A DNA stretch of 64,000 nt from Alphaproteobacteria bacterium. Its GTDB lineage: Bacteria; Pseudomonadota; Alphaproteobacteria; JAEULC01. Made by a program: the position numbers and the translations under genes. The notes beneath the pieces are model-generated. The model had not been told where the DNA came from. It did not search any database and saw only the letters and a list, made by a program, of their open reading frames with translations. The DNA lies in assembly GCA_020846275.1 (NCBI GenBank), contig JADLEG010000164.1, forward strand, positions 1 to 64,000. Reading direction: 5' to 3'. Of the stretch, positions 42,087 through 51,091 are shown piece after piece (positions within the stretch are counted from its first letter, which is position 1; each line of letters begins with the position of its first letter).

Positions 42087-44087
42087 GTGCAAGCGTCGCC
42101 TGTCAAAAAGATAATCGACGGCGCGCCGACGCGGGAAGAGGTCCAGCGCAATCCGCTCGATGCCACAACGGTGGATCGCCGGCTGCTGGACGACGTCATC
42201 GGCGATGCACGCGAATGGTTGAAACGTAGGCAGAAGGACGACGGCCATTGGGTCTACGTCCTTGAGCCTGACGTAACCATGCCGGCTGAGTTCATTCTTT
42301 ACGAGCACTTCCTCGGCGAAATCGACGAGGCGCTCGAGGCCCGCATGGCGGACTACATCCGCCAGACCCAGGCCGAAGAGCACGGCGGCTGGCCGCTCTA
42401 CTATGGCGGCGACTTCAACATCTCGGCCACGGTGAAGGCCTACTGGGCGCTCAAGATCGTCGGCGACGACATCGACGCGCCGCACATGGCGCGGGCGCGC
42501 GAGGCGATCCTGGCGCATGGCGGCGCCGCGCGCTGCAACGTGCTGACCCGCTTCTATCTGGCGCTGTTCGGCCAGGTGCCCTGGCGCGCCGTGCCGTGCA
42601 TGCCGGTCGAGCTGATGCTGCTGCCGCAATGGTTCCCGTTCCACATCAGCAAGATCTCCTACTGGTCGCGCACGACGCTGGTGCCGATGACCGTGCTGAT
42701 GGCGCTGCGCGCGCGCGGCGAGAATCCGCGCGGCATCGACGTGCAGGAACTGTTCACCGTGCCACCCGAGCAGGAGAAGACCTATCAGGTCAATCCGAGC
42801 GGCAAGATGCTCGGCGAGTTCTTCCTCGTCCTCGATCGCGTGCTGCACAAGGTCGAGCCGCTGTTTCCCAAGCGCCTGCGCAAGAAGGCGATCGATGCCG
42901 CGATGGCGTTCATCGGCGAGCGGCTGAACGGCGAGGACGGCGTCGGCGCGATCTTCCCGCCGATGGTCTTCACCGTATTGTGCTTCAAGATGCTGGGCTA
43001 TCCGAAGGACCATCCCGACGTCATCACCGCCAAGAAGGCGATCCTGAAGCTGATGGACCTTTCGGGCGACAAGGCCTACATGCAGCCCTGCGCCTCGCCG
43101 ATCTGGGACACGGCGCTGATCGCGCATGCCATGATCGAAGCCGGCGAGGAGCGCGACGGCGAGGTCATGGGCAAGGCGTTCGACTGGCTTGCCAGCAAGC
43201 AGGTGCTGAAGACCGTCGGCGACTACGCCGCCTGGAAGCCGCAGGTTCGCCCGGGCGGCTGGGCGTTCCAGTACAACAACGACTACTACCCCGATGTCGA
43301 CGATACCGCCGTGGTCGTGATGGGCCTCGACCGCAACGGCGCGCCGCGCTTCCGCCAGTCGATCGAGCGCGCCGTCGAATGGGTGCTCGGCATGCAGAGC
43401 AAGAACGGCGGCTGGGGCGCGTTCGACGCCGACAACACCTACTACTACTTGAACCACATCCCGTTCGCCGATCACGGCGCGCTGCTCGACCCGCCGACGG
43501 CGGACGTCACGGCGCGGTGCCTGGGCATGCTGGCCCAGCTCGGCTACCCGCCCAGCCATCCCGCCCTGGTCCGCGCGCTCGACTACCTGAAGTCCGAGCA
43601 GGAAAAGGACGGATCGTGGTTCGGCCGCTGGGGCACGAACTACATCTACGGCACCTGGTCGGTCCTGCACGCGCTCAACGCAGTCGGCGAGGATCCCAAG
43701 CAGCCCTATATCCAGAAGTCGGTCGCCTGGCTCAAGAGCATCCAGCGCGAGGATGGCGGCTGGGGCGAGGATTGCGGCACGTATTGGCAGAAGGAACACG
43801 GCGGGCTCGCCCGGGCCTCGACCGCCTCGCAGACCGCCTGGGCCGTGCTTGGCCTGCTGGCGGCGGGCGAGGTGCAGTCCGAGGCGGTGGCGCGCGGGGT
43901 CAAGTTCCTGCTGGCGGCGCCGCGCCAGGGCGGCCACTGGGACGAGAAGTGGTACACGGCGGTGGGCTTCCCGCGGATATTCTTCCTCAAGTACCACGGC
44001 TACAGCCACTACTTCCCGCTCTGGGCGCTGGCGCGCTACCGCAACCTGACCAGCGGCAACGCGCTCACCACGCCGTTCGGCATCTAG
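42087..44087 (+). CDS. shc: Squalene-hopene cyclase
   Basis: A 666-residue class II cyclase (HpnF) that folds squalene into hopene or hopanol. The acid catalytic motif Asp-Val-Asp-Asp-Thr-Ala lies at 403-408. QW repeats are seen around Gly-Gly-Trp-Gly-Ala-Phe, Gly-Ser-Trp-Phe-Gly-Arg-Trp-Gly and Gly-Gly-Trp-Gly-Glu-Asp. GTG at 42087 was chosen because AGAGGAG stands seven bases before it; an ATG at 42060 would add nine residues and bury that site. Membrane-associated by a hydrophobic channel region. Confidence 0.95.
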   Translation: MQASPVKKIIDGAPTREEVQRNPLDATTVDRRLLDDVIGDAREWLKRRQKDDGHWVYVLEPDVTMPAEFILYEHFLGEIDEALEARMADYIRQTQAEEHGGWPLYYGGDFNISATVKAYWALKIVGDDIDAPHMARAREAILAHGGAARCNVLTRFYLALFGQVPWRAVPCMPVELMLLPQWFPFHISKISYWSRTTLVPMTVLMALRARGENPRGIDVQELFTVPPEQEKTYQVNPSGKMLGEFFLVLDRVLHKVEPLFPKRLRKKAIDAAMAFIGERLNGEDGVGAIFPPMVFTVLCFKMLGYPKDHPDVITAKKAILKLMDLSGDKAYMQPCASPIWDTALIAHAMIEAGEERDGEVMGKAFDWLASKQVLKTVGDYAAWKPQVRPGGWAFQYNNDYYPDVDDTAVVVMGLDRNGAPRFRQSIERAVEWVLGMQSKNGGWGAFDADNTYYYLNHIPFADHGALLDPPTADVTARCLGMLAQLGYPPSHPALVRALDYLKSEQEKDGSWFGRWGTNYIYGTWSVLHALNAVGEDPKQPYIQKSVAWLKSIQREDGGWGEDCGTYWQKEHGGLARASTASQTAWAVLGLLAAGEVQSEAVARGVKFLLAAPRQGGHWDEKWYTAVGFPRIFFLKYHGYSHYFPLWALARYRNLTSGNALTTPFGI

Positions 44088-44141
44088 TCACCCCGACGAT
44101 CGGCCCGCGCCGGCACGATCGCCCAACACCGGGCGTGGCCT

Positions 44142-44828
44142 ATGCCTAGACTCGGCATCATCGCCGGCCTCAAGAGCGAGCTCGACGCCACAGCGGGCGC
44201 CTGGCCGCCAGGCACGCGCCTGTTCGCCGCCGGCGGCAGCGCCGACCGGGCGGCGGAGGCGGCGCGCGGCATGGCGCGCGACGGCGTGGAACTGCTGATA
44301 AGCCTGGGGCTCGCCGGCGGGCTCGATCCGGCCCTTCGCTGCGGCGACCTGGTGATCGCGTCCGCGGTCGTCGTGCCGGCCGAGATCGCCAATCGCTCGA
44401 ATACGGAAACCGCCTGGCGCGAGAAGCTGGCGGAGGCGGCGCGCGGCGTGCTGCGCTGCGTGGTGGCGCCGATCGTGGGGCTCGACGCGCCGGTCACGAC
44501 CGCCGCGGCGAAGGCCGGCCTGTTCGCGGAAACCAGCGCCGTCGCGGTTGACATGGAGAGCCACGGCGTGGCGCGCGCCGCGGCCGATGCGGGGCTGCCG
44601 TTCCTGGTGCTGCGGGTCATCGCCGATCCCGCCGATCGCGCCATCCCGTGGTCGGCAATGGCGGGCATGGCGCCGGACGGATCGGTCCGCCCGGCCGCCG
44701 TGATCGGCCGCTTGATGCTAAGGCCCTGGGAGGTCCCGGCGATCGTGCGCCTGGCGCGGGACAGCCGGCACGCGCACGCGGCGCTAGGCCGCGTGGCTGC
44801 TCCGCTCGCTCGAGTCCTTGCCGGCTGA
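44142..44828 (+). CDS. hpnG: Hopanoid nucleosidase/phosphorylase HpnG
   Basis: A 228-residue phosphorylase-superfamily protein. HpnG removes adenine from adenosylhopane to give ribosylhopane. Features: Ile-Ser-Leu-Gly-Leu-Ala-Gly-Gly-Leu-Asp (about 50), Gly-Asp-Leu-Val-Ile-Ala, and Val-Asp-Met-Glu-Ser-His-Gly-Val-Ala (about 137) with the ribose-binding Met-Glu. It converges on hpnH and overlaps its end by 45 bases. Confidence 0.9.
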   Translation: MPRLGIIAGLKSELDATAGAWPPGTRLFAAGGSADRAAEAARGMARDGVELLISLGLAGGLDPALRCGDLVIASAVVVPAEIANRSNTETAWREKLAEAARGVLRCVVAPIVGLDAPVTTAAAKAGLFAETSAVAVDMESHGVARAAADAGLPFLVLRVIADPADRAIPWSAMAGMAPDGSVRPAAVIGRLMLRPWEVPAIVRLARDSRHAHAALGRVAAPLARVLAG

Positions 44829-45950
44829 AGCCTTCGGCGCGTGCTTCGTTTCGGTGATGAATTTCTGCACGTTCTTGTCGAATACGTATTCGGCAGGGCG
44901 CGCCTTGGAAAGATCGACGCCCGGGACCATGTCGCCCTCGGTCTTGATGCCGCGCATGGCCAGCGCCATGATCTTGAACGGGTTCTTGACCGCGTCCATG
45001 GCCGCCGTCGCCTCGTAGCCGCAATGGACCATGCAGTCCGAGCATTTCTGGTACTTGCCCGTCCCGTAGCTGTCCCAATCGGTCGTTTCCATCAGCTCCT
45101 TGAAGCTGGAGGCATAGCCTTCGCCGAGGAGGTAGCACGGACGCTGCCAACCGAACACGTTGCGCGCCGGCATGCCCCAGGGTGCGCACTGGTACTGCTG
45201 GTTGCCGGCCAGGAAGTCGAGGAACAGCGGCGAATTGCTGAACACCCACTTCTTGCCGGTGTTGCGCCGGAAGATGTCGCGGAACAGGTTGTTGGTCTTC
45301 TGCCGGTTGAGGAAATGCTGCTGATCCGGCGCGCGCTCGTAGGCATAGCCCGGCGAGACGGTGATGCCGTCTATCTTCAGCTCTTCCGTCACGTAGGTGA
45401 AGAAGTCGGCGATGCGCTTGGCGTCGGTGCCGTCGAACAGCGTCGAGTTGATGCCGACCTGGAAGCCCTTCGACTTGGCCAGCTTGATCGCGCTGACCGC
45501 TTTGTCGTAGACGCCCTCCTGGCACACCGACTTGTCGTGCTGGCCCTGGTCGCCGTCGAGATGGACGGAGAAGGTCAGATACGGGCTCGGCGTGAACAGG
45601 TGGAGCTTCTTTTCCAGCAGCAGCGCATTGGTGCACAGGCTGACGAACTTCTTGCGCGCGACGATGCCGGCGACGATCTCGCCGATCTCCTTGTGCAGCA
45701 GCGGCTCGCCGCCGGGGATGGCGACCGCGGGCGCGCCGCACTCGTCGACCGCGTCGAGGCATTCCTTCAGCGACAGGCGCTTGTTCAGGATCTCGTCCGG
45801 GTAGTCGATCTTGCCGCAGCCCGCGCAGGCCAGGTTGCAGCGGAACAGCGGCTCGAGCATGAGCACGAGCGGAAAGCGCTGGCGCCCCAGCAGGCGCTGC
45901 TTCATCAGATAGGCCCCGATCCGGACCTGCGCGATCAGTGGTACGCCCAC
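44784..45950 (-). CDS. hpnH: Adenosyl-hopene transferase HpnH (radical SAM)
   Basis: A 388-residue radical-SAM enzyme adding a 5'-deoxyadenosyl group to hopene. The [4Fe-4S] motif is Cys38-x3-Cys42-x2-Cys45 (Arg-Cys-Asn-Leu-Ala-Cys-Ala-Gly-Cys), with Gly-Gly-Glu-Pro-Leu-Leu for SAM. A C-terminal Cys-Ser-Asp-Cys-Met-Val-His-Cys cluster is typical of the HpnH/DUF3463 family. GTG start behind AAAGGG. It follows ispH after 72 bases on the same strand. Confidence 0.94.
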   Translation of the reverse strand: MGVPLIAQVRIGAYLMKQRLLGRQRFPLVLMLEPLFRCNLACAGCGKIDYPDEILNKRLSLKECLDAVDECGAPAVAIPGGEPLLHKEIGEIVAGIVARKKFVSLCTNALLLEKKLHLFTPSPYLTFSVHLDGDQGQHDKSVCQEGVYDKAVSAIKLAKSKGFQVGINSTLFDGTDAKRIADFFTYVTEELKIDGITVSPGYAYERAPDQQHFLNRQKTNNLFRDIFRRNTGKKWVFSNSPLFLDFLAGNQQYQCAPWGMPARNVFGWQRPCYLLGEGYASSFKELMETTDWDSYGTGKYQKCSDCMVHCGYEATAAMDAVKNPFKIMALAMRGIKTEGDMVPGVDLSKARPAEYVFDKNVQKFITETKHAPKASAGKDSSERSSHAA

Positions 45951-46022
45951 GTCAATCCCTTTCTCACACCCTAACCCGACCGCCCGTCCCTTCGGGCCGC
46001 CGAGCCGTTGTCCCGCCCGCCC

Positions 46023-46979
46023 TTATTCCGCCGCTTCGACGAGAACGCGCGGCAGTTTGAACTGGATGTTCTCTTCGACGCCCTTCATCTTCTCGACGGT
46101 GATGGCGCCGATCTCGCCCAGGCGCGAGATCAGCTCCTGCACCAGCTCTTCCGGCGCCGATGCTCCGGCCGATACGCCGACCGAACGCGCGTTGGCGAGC
46201 CAGTCGGGATCGAGCATCGTCGCATCGTCGATCAGGTAGCTGGGCACGCCCATCTCGTCGCCGATCTCGCGCAACCGGTTGGAATTGGAACTGTTGCGCG
46301 CACCCACGACCAGCAGCACGTCGACCTCGCCCGCCAGCTCGCGCACCGCCGCCTGGCGGTTCTGTGTCGCGTAGCAGATGTCCTTGACGTCCGGGCCGAC
46401 GATGTCGGGGAAGCGCTGCTTCAACGCCTCGATCACGTCGCGCGTGTCGTCGACGCTGAGCGTGGTCTGCGTGATGTAGGCCAGCTTCTTCGGGTCGCGC
46501 ACCTGCAGCTTGGCGACGCCCTCGGCGGTCGACACCAGCCGGCAGCCGCCCGGGATGCGGCCCATCGTCCCTTCGACCTCGGGATGTCCGTGATGGCCGA
46601 TCAGCACCACCTCGTAGCCTTTCTCGGCGTAGCGCTGGCCTTCCTTGTGGACCTTCGACACCAGCGGGCAGGTCGCGTCGATCACCGGCAGATCGCGCAG
46701 GCCGGCCTCGCCCTCGACCTTCTCCGACACGCCATGGGCGCTGAAGACCGTCACGCCGCCGTCCGGGATCTCGTCCAGCTCCTCGACGAACATCGCGCCC
46801 TTGGCGCGCAGGCTCTCGACCACGCGCTTGTTGTGCACGATCTCGTGCCGGACATAGACCGGCGGACCATAGATTTCGAGCGCCCGCTCGACGATCTCGA
46901 TGGCCCGCTCCACGCCGGCGCAAAAACCGCGCGGCTGCGCCAGAACGACCTTCAACGCGGGCTTCGCGTGGTCCGTCAT
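46023..46979 (-). CDS. ispH: 4-hydroxy-3-methylbut-2-enyl diphosphate reductase
   Basis: A 318-residue iron-sulfur enzyme (IspH/LytB), the last step of the MEP isoprenoid pathway. The three cluster ligands are Cys20 (Gly-Phe-Cys-Ala-Gly-Val), Cys104 (Ala-Thr-Cys-Pro-Leu-Val) and Cys202 (Ile-Cys-Tyr-Ala-Thr). The proton-relay Glu lies in the Thr-Gln-Thr-Thr-Leu region. Placed just before hpnH, it ties precursor supply to hopanoid synthesis. Confidence 0.96.
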   Translation of the reverse strand: MTDHAKPALKVVLAQPRGFCAGVERAIEIVERALEIYGPPVYVRHEIVHNKRVVESLRAKGAMFVEELDEIPDGGVTVFSAHGVSEKVEGEAGLRDLPVIDATCPLVSKVHKEGQRYAEKGYEVVLIGHHGHPEVEGTMGRIPGGCRLVSTAEGVAKLQVRDPKKLAYITQTTLSVDDTRDVIEALKQRFPDIVGPDVKDICYATQNRQAAVRELAGEVDVLLVVGARNSSNSNRLREIGDEMGVPSYLIDDATMLDPDWLANARSVGVSAGASAPEELVQELISRLGEIGAITVEKMKGVEENIQFKLPRVLVEAAE

Positions 46980-47240
46980 CCCAGTATCCTTCCGAGGAAA
47001 AACCTTACGTCCGTCAAGGGCTTAGCATCCACCAATCATTCTAGATACTAAACTAACGCGGAACCTACCAGTTTTTTGGTGCACCGCCAACGCGCCCCAG
47101 CCATGCGCCGGGACCGCTGTGGCATCATCGCATCACCCCAGCAGGGGGACGGTGGCGGCACCATTCGAACGGCGCGCGGCCGGCCCAAGCGGACCGGCCG
47201 CATCCTCGCCGCTATGCAGCCGGATTATTGCGCCGCCGGG

Positions 47241-47930
47241 CTATTGGAGGGTGAAAACGACCTTTCCGCCTTCGCTCGGCTCCGAGCGCTTGAACAGCAG
47301 GCCGGTGTCGGCGAAATACCAGAACTCGTATTTCTCGCCATCGAAATCCATCGTGTAGTAATTCACCTTGGCGCGCTGGCCCTTGTAGCTCACGTCCTGC
47401 TGGCCTTCGAGCTTGGGCGGCTTGGCCGGCTTCACCTTGCCGCTGTTCGTGCTGATGTAGAGCGGCCGGGGCGTCTTCATGAACCAGCCTTCCAGCCAGA
47501 AGCTGGCCGGCGCCACGTCGGGACCGACATCGCGCACGTTCGGCTTGTCCTTGTTCTTGGTCGCGCTGACCTGGGCCTTGCCGCCCGCCGCCGTCATCTC
47601 GATCACGTAGGTGTCATCGCGGTCGCGGGTCTGGCCCTTGAAGCTGATCAGCTTCGCGGACTCCCAGTTCTCGGTGTAGGTCGACTGGTTGATGACATGG
47701 TAGTTCATCAACAGGACCTTGATGTTGAAGTTCAGGTCGACCTTGCCCTGGACCACGTAGCTGTCAGGCTTGCCGCCCGAGGTGATGGTGAAGGTCTGCG
47801 TGCCCATCCGGGTGCTGTCCCCGATCGTCCCGACATACGTCAGCACGGTGGCGCTGCTCTGGGCGCTGGCGCCCTGCGGGGCGATGAATGCTGCCGCCAG
47901 AGCCAGGGCGGCGAACGTGTGACGGATCAC
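47241..47930 (-). CDS. Secreted DUF6134-like protein
   Basis: A 229-residue exported protein (signal peptide about 1-23, ending Ser-Ala-Gln) with a beta-rich body and C-terminal Phe-Trp-Tyr-Phe-Ala-Asp-Thr-Gly-Leu-Leu-Phe. It shares layout with the protein at 36815-37498: strands such as Val-Leu-Thr-Tyr-Val-Gly and a Leu-Asn-Phe-Asn-Ile-Lys segment. GTG start nine bases after AGGAGG. The 261 bases between it and ispH (46980-47240) hold no feature I can support apart from the expected promoters. Function unknown. Confidence 0.68.
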   Translation of the reverse strand: MIRHTFAALALAAAFIAPQGASAQSSATVLTYVGTIGDSTRMGTQTFTITSGGKPDSYVVQGKVDLNFNIKVLLMNYHVINQSTYTENWESAKLISFKGQTRDRDDTYVIEMTAAGGKAQVSATKNKDKPNVRDVGPDVAPASFWLEGWFMKTPRPLYISTNSGKVKPAKPPKLEGQQDVSYKGQRAKVNYYTMDFDGEKYEFWYFADTGLLFKRSEPSEGGKVVFTLQ

Positions 47931-48103
47931 GGGATTGCTCCTCCTGTTGGTCCTGGGATCAAGGACGGATGATTAAAAACCGCCTTGCGCGGGACAGGTT
48001 CCGCGGCCGCACAGCCGCGCCGCGGGCAACGCTCCGCGCAACAAGCGGTATACGGCAATCGGTCATCCCCCGCCAAGACGCAACCACGGGAAGATGGCAT
48101 AAA

Positions 48104-48853
48104 TTAGACGCGGACGCCTTCCACCTGCGGCAGGATTTCCACCTCGGCGCGGCGGACATCGTCGGGGAAATCGATCTCGATCCAGGCCAGGCCCGTGACA
48201 TCCTCGTAGCCGAAGGATCCCGACGGGCGGTCCAGCAGCACGTCGCGAATCGACTCCTCGTACCACAGCGCTCGCTCGCCGTTGTCGCGGTGGTGCCGGC
48301 AGCGCGCCACGACATCGCGCGCCACCCCGGCGTCGAAGCGGAAGAACCCGACCGATTCGCCCATCAGGTCGAAGGACCCCTTCACCTTCTTGTGGAAGTC
48401 CACGATCGCACCACCGCGCAGGCAGAGCTTCACCGGCTCGTCGCCGGCTTCGAAATCGCGGTCCATCAGGAAGCAGTTGCGATGCCGGCTGCGGACCAGT
48501 CGGGTCAGCACCTCGTCCTGGTACAGCACGTCGCCGTCCATCAGCAGCACGTCGCGACCGCAGGCGAAGTCCGCCTCGAGCGTCGCGAGGGTGATGCCGC
48601 TGCCGTCGCGATAGTCGGGGTTGTGCACGGTGCGCACGAAGCCTTCCGCGCCCAGGCGCTTGATCTCCGCCGCGACCATGTCGGCCTCGTAGCCCACGCC
48701 CACCACCAGCTCGGCGATGCCCTCGCGCCGGAGGTTGGCGATATGGCGTTCCAGCAGCGTCCTGCCGGCGAAGCGCAGCAGGACCTTGGGCGGCTCGGGG
48801 CGATCTTTGGACAACCGGTTGCCGATGCCGGCGGCAAGCATGACGGCCTTCAT
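48104..48853 (-). CDS. Sugar/alcohol-phosphate nucleotidyltransferase
   Basis: A 249-residue NTP-transferase. The Met-Leu-Ala-Ala-Gly-x-Gly-x-Arg-Leu loop is followed by Pro-Pro-Lys-Val-Leu (catalytic Lys), and the later Met-Asp-Gly-Asp-Val-Leu and Glu-Ile-Asp-Phe-Pro-Asp carry the metal-binding Asp residues. It resembles cytidylyltransferases such as those making CDP-choline or CDP-inositol more than sugar-specific ones. With the flippase-like gene after it and the CDP-alcohol transferase at 28841, it could supply the activated alcohol for a special lipid. Confidence 0.8.
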   Translation of the reverse strand: MKAVMLAAGIGNRLSKDRPEPPKVLLRFAGRTLLERHIANLRREGIAELVVGVGYEADMVAAEIKRLGAEGFVRTVHNPDYRDGSGITLATLEADFACGRDVLLMDGDVLYQDEVLTRLVRSRHRNCFLMDRDFEAGDEPVKLCLRGGAIVDFHKKVKGSFDLMGESVGFFRFDAGVARDVVARCRHHRDNGERALWYEESIRDVLLDRPSGSFGYEDVTGLAWIEIDFPDDVRRAEVEILPQVEGVRV

Positions 48854-48986
48854 GGAAAACCCCCAAGGCGAGGAAACTGGCTTCTGGGAACGCGCCGGAG
48901 CGGGCCGGGCACGCCTTATTGCGCGAGGCCGCTTTGCTTGTCCAGCCTCAAGATGCCGCGGCGCGTTCCGGTTAGGTTCCTGCCGG

Positions 48987-49970
48987 TCATGCGCCGCGCC
49001 TGAGGGCCCGCAGCCCGCGTCCCGCCCCCCATTGCAGCACCAGAAGGGCCGGCACGCCGGTGCAAAGCTCGCGCCCCCGCTTCACCAGGGACAGCGACAG
49101 GGCGACCTCGAGCGGCAGGCCGGCCGTCCCCGCCAACAGCAGAAACGCACCCTCCTGCGCGCCCAGCCCGCTCGGCACGACGAAGGCCATGCCGCGCACG
49201 GTCTGGGTCAGGCTTTCCAGCATCAGCGCCTCGACCCAGCCGATTGGATAGCCCATCAGCCCGGCGATCAGCCAAGTCTCGACCACCACCAGCAGCCGCG
49301 CCACCAGGCGCCAGGCGCAGGCGCCGGTGACGCGCGCGCGATGACGGTAGATGCGGTCGAGCGCATGGTCGAGCTCCGAAGCACCGCCGACGATGTTCCA
49401 CCAGGTGCGCCCGCGGGTCATGCGCTCGATGCCGCGCGCCAGCCGGCTGAACATGCCCTCGCGCTGAAACCAGAAGAACGCGCCCAGCAGCACGCAGAAG
49501 AACAGCGTCGTGCCCAGCAGGCCGGTCACGATGTCGGCCCGGGCCTCCAGGTAGATCAGCGCTCCGACGCCCATCAGCCCGAAGGCGAGTTGGCTTGCCG
49601 CCTGCGCCGCCTTGTCGGTCACGACCGCCGCCCCCGCCAGGGGGCCGGGCACGCCCCGGCGAACGGCCATCAGCGCCTTGACCATCTCGCCGCCGATCGC
49701 GCCCACCGGCAGCAGCGCGTTCACCGAGGCACCAAGGTAGTTGATGTAGGTCAGGACCGGCAACGGCAGTCCGGCGCCGGGCGGGAAGACCAGCGCCCAG
49801 CTGATGCCCATGGCCATGACCGGCGCCACATACCAGGCGACCAGCGCCGGGAACCACCAGCCCACCAGGGCGACCGTGCCGGCAACGACGCCCACGCCCC
49901 GCCACATCACCATGGCGATGGCAGCAAGCAGACCGACCGCCAGCAACGCATAAGTCGTCGGCTTCAGCAT
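48987..49970 (-). CDS. HpnL-like flippase family protein
   Basis: A 327-residue, about eight-helix membrane protein, paralogous to the one at 29642-30646. The family motif appears as Gly-Ala-Ile-Gly-Gly-Glu-Met-Val-Lys-Ala-Leu; the C-terminal Pro-Ser-Gly-Leu-Gly-Ala-Gln-Glu-Gly matches too. It lies upstream of the nucleotidyltransferase on the same strand and divergent from hpnA. Confidence 0.78.
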   Translation of the reverse strand: MLKPTTYALLAVGLLAAIAMVMWRGVGVVAGTVALVGWWFPALVAWYVAPVMAMGISWALVFPPGAGLPLPVLTYINYLGASVNALLPVGAIGGEMVKALMAVRRGVPGPLAGAAVVTDKAAQAASQLAFGLMGVGALIYLEARADIVTGLLGTTLFFCVLLGAFFWFQREGMFSRLARGIERMTRGRTWWNIVGGASELDHALDRIYRHRARVTGACAWRLVARLLVVVETWLIAGLMGYPIGWVEALMLESLTQTVRGMAFVVPSGLGAQEGAFLLLAGTAGLPLEVALSLSLVKRGRELCTGVPALLVLQWGAGRGLRALRRGA

Positions 49971-50092
49971 CCCGTCTGTTCTATGGATGGCGCTCGGCCC
50001 TGGCCCTCATGGCCGGGCGCGGCAACGGCGTCCTTGGCTTCTATAGCATAGCCGGGCTATCAACGCAGCATGCGTACCGGGATTCCCGCAGC

Positions 50093-51085
50093 ATGACCAC
50101 GCTGGTCACAGGCGCCACCGGGTTCGTCGGCTCGGCCGTGGCCCGCCTGCTGCTCGCGCGCGGCCACGACGTCCGCGTGCTCGCCCGCAAGGGGGGCGAT
50201 CGTCGCAACCTCGAGGACCTGAAGGTCGAGATCGCCGAGGGCGACCTCAACGACCGCGCCTCGCTCGACCGTGCCGCCCGCGGCTGCACGGCCCTGTTCC
50301 ACGTGGCCGCGGACTATCGCCTGTGGGCGCCACGGCCGCAGGAGATGATCGCGACCAACGTGCAGGGATCGCGCAACATCGTGCTCGCCGCCGCCGAGGC
50401 CGGGGTGGACCGCATGGTCTACACCAGCTCCGTCGCGGTGCTGGCGAAGAACCCCGACGGCACGCCCGCCGACGAGGACACGCCGGTCTCCGTCATGGAC
50501 ATGATCGGCGCCTACAAGACGTCGAAATTCCTCGCCGAGGAGGAAGTGCGCAAGCTGATCGGCGAGATGAAGCTGAATTGCGTCATCGTCAACCCGTCGA
50601 CGCCGATCGGGCCGCGCGACGTCAAGCCGACGCCGACCGGGCGGGTAGTGGTCGAGGCGGCGTCCGGCCGCATGCCCGCCTTCGTCGACACCGGCCTCAA
50701 CATCGCGCATGTCGACGACGTGGCCGAGGGCCACCTGCTCGCCTTCGACAAGGGCCGGGTGGGCGAGCGCTACATCCTGGGCGGCGAGAACCTGGCCCTG
50801 CGCGAGATCCTCGCGGTCATCGCCGGCACCGTCGGCCGCCGGCCGCCCAAGGTCAGCCTGCCGCACGACCTCATCCTGCCCTTCGCCTACATGGCCGAGA
50901 TGTGGGCGCGAAGGGTCAGCGGCAAGGAGCCCTTCGCCACCGTCGACGGGCTGAACCAGGCGCGCAAGCGCATGTTCTTCAGCCACGCCAAGGCCGCGCG
51001 CGAGCTGGGCTACAACCCGCGCCCCGCGTCCGAGGCGCTGAAGGACGCGGTTGCCTGGTTCAAGCAGCACGGGTACGTGCGGTAG
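50093..51085 (+). CDS. hpnA: Hopanoid-associated NAD-dependent sugar epimerase HpnA
   Basis: A 330-residue extended-SDR. NAD motif Gly-Ala-Thr-Gly-Phe-Val-Gly at 7-13; catalytic Ser in Tyr-Thr-Ser-Ser-Val and Tyr-Lys-Thr-Ser-Lys (Tyr-x3-Lys) near 140. The segment Tyr-Arg-Leu-Trp-Ala-Pro is typical of HpnA. Start MTTLVTGATG at 50093. The exact reaction of HpnA is not certain. It ends seven bases before the convergent hydrolase gene. Confidence 0.92.
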   Translation: MTTLVTGATGFVGSAVARLLLARGHDVRVLARKGGDRRNLEDLKVEIAEGDLNDRASLDRAARGCTALFHVAADYRLWAPRPQEMIATNVQGSRNIVLAAAEAGVDRMVYTSSVAVLAKNPDGTPADEDTPVSVMDMIGAYKTSKFLAEEEVRKLIGEMKLNCVIVNPSTPIGPRDVKPTPTGRVVVEAASGRMPAFVDTGLNIAHVDDVAEGHLLAFDKGRVGERYILGGENLALREILAVIAGTVGRRPPKVSLPHDLILPFAYMAEMWARRVSGKEPFATVDGLNQARKRMFFSHAKAARELGYNPRPASEALKDAVAWFKQHGYVR

Positions 51086-51091
51086 CAGCGC

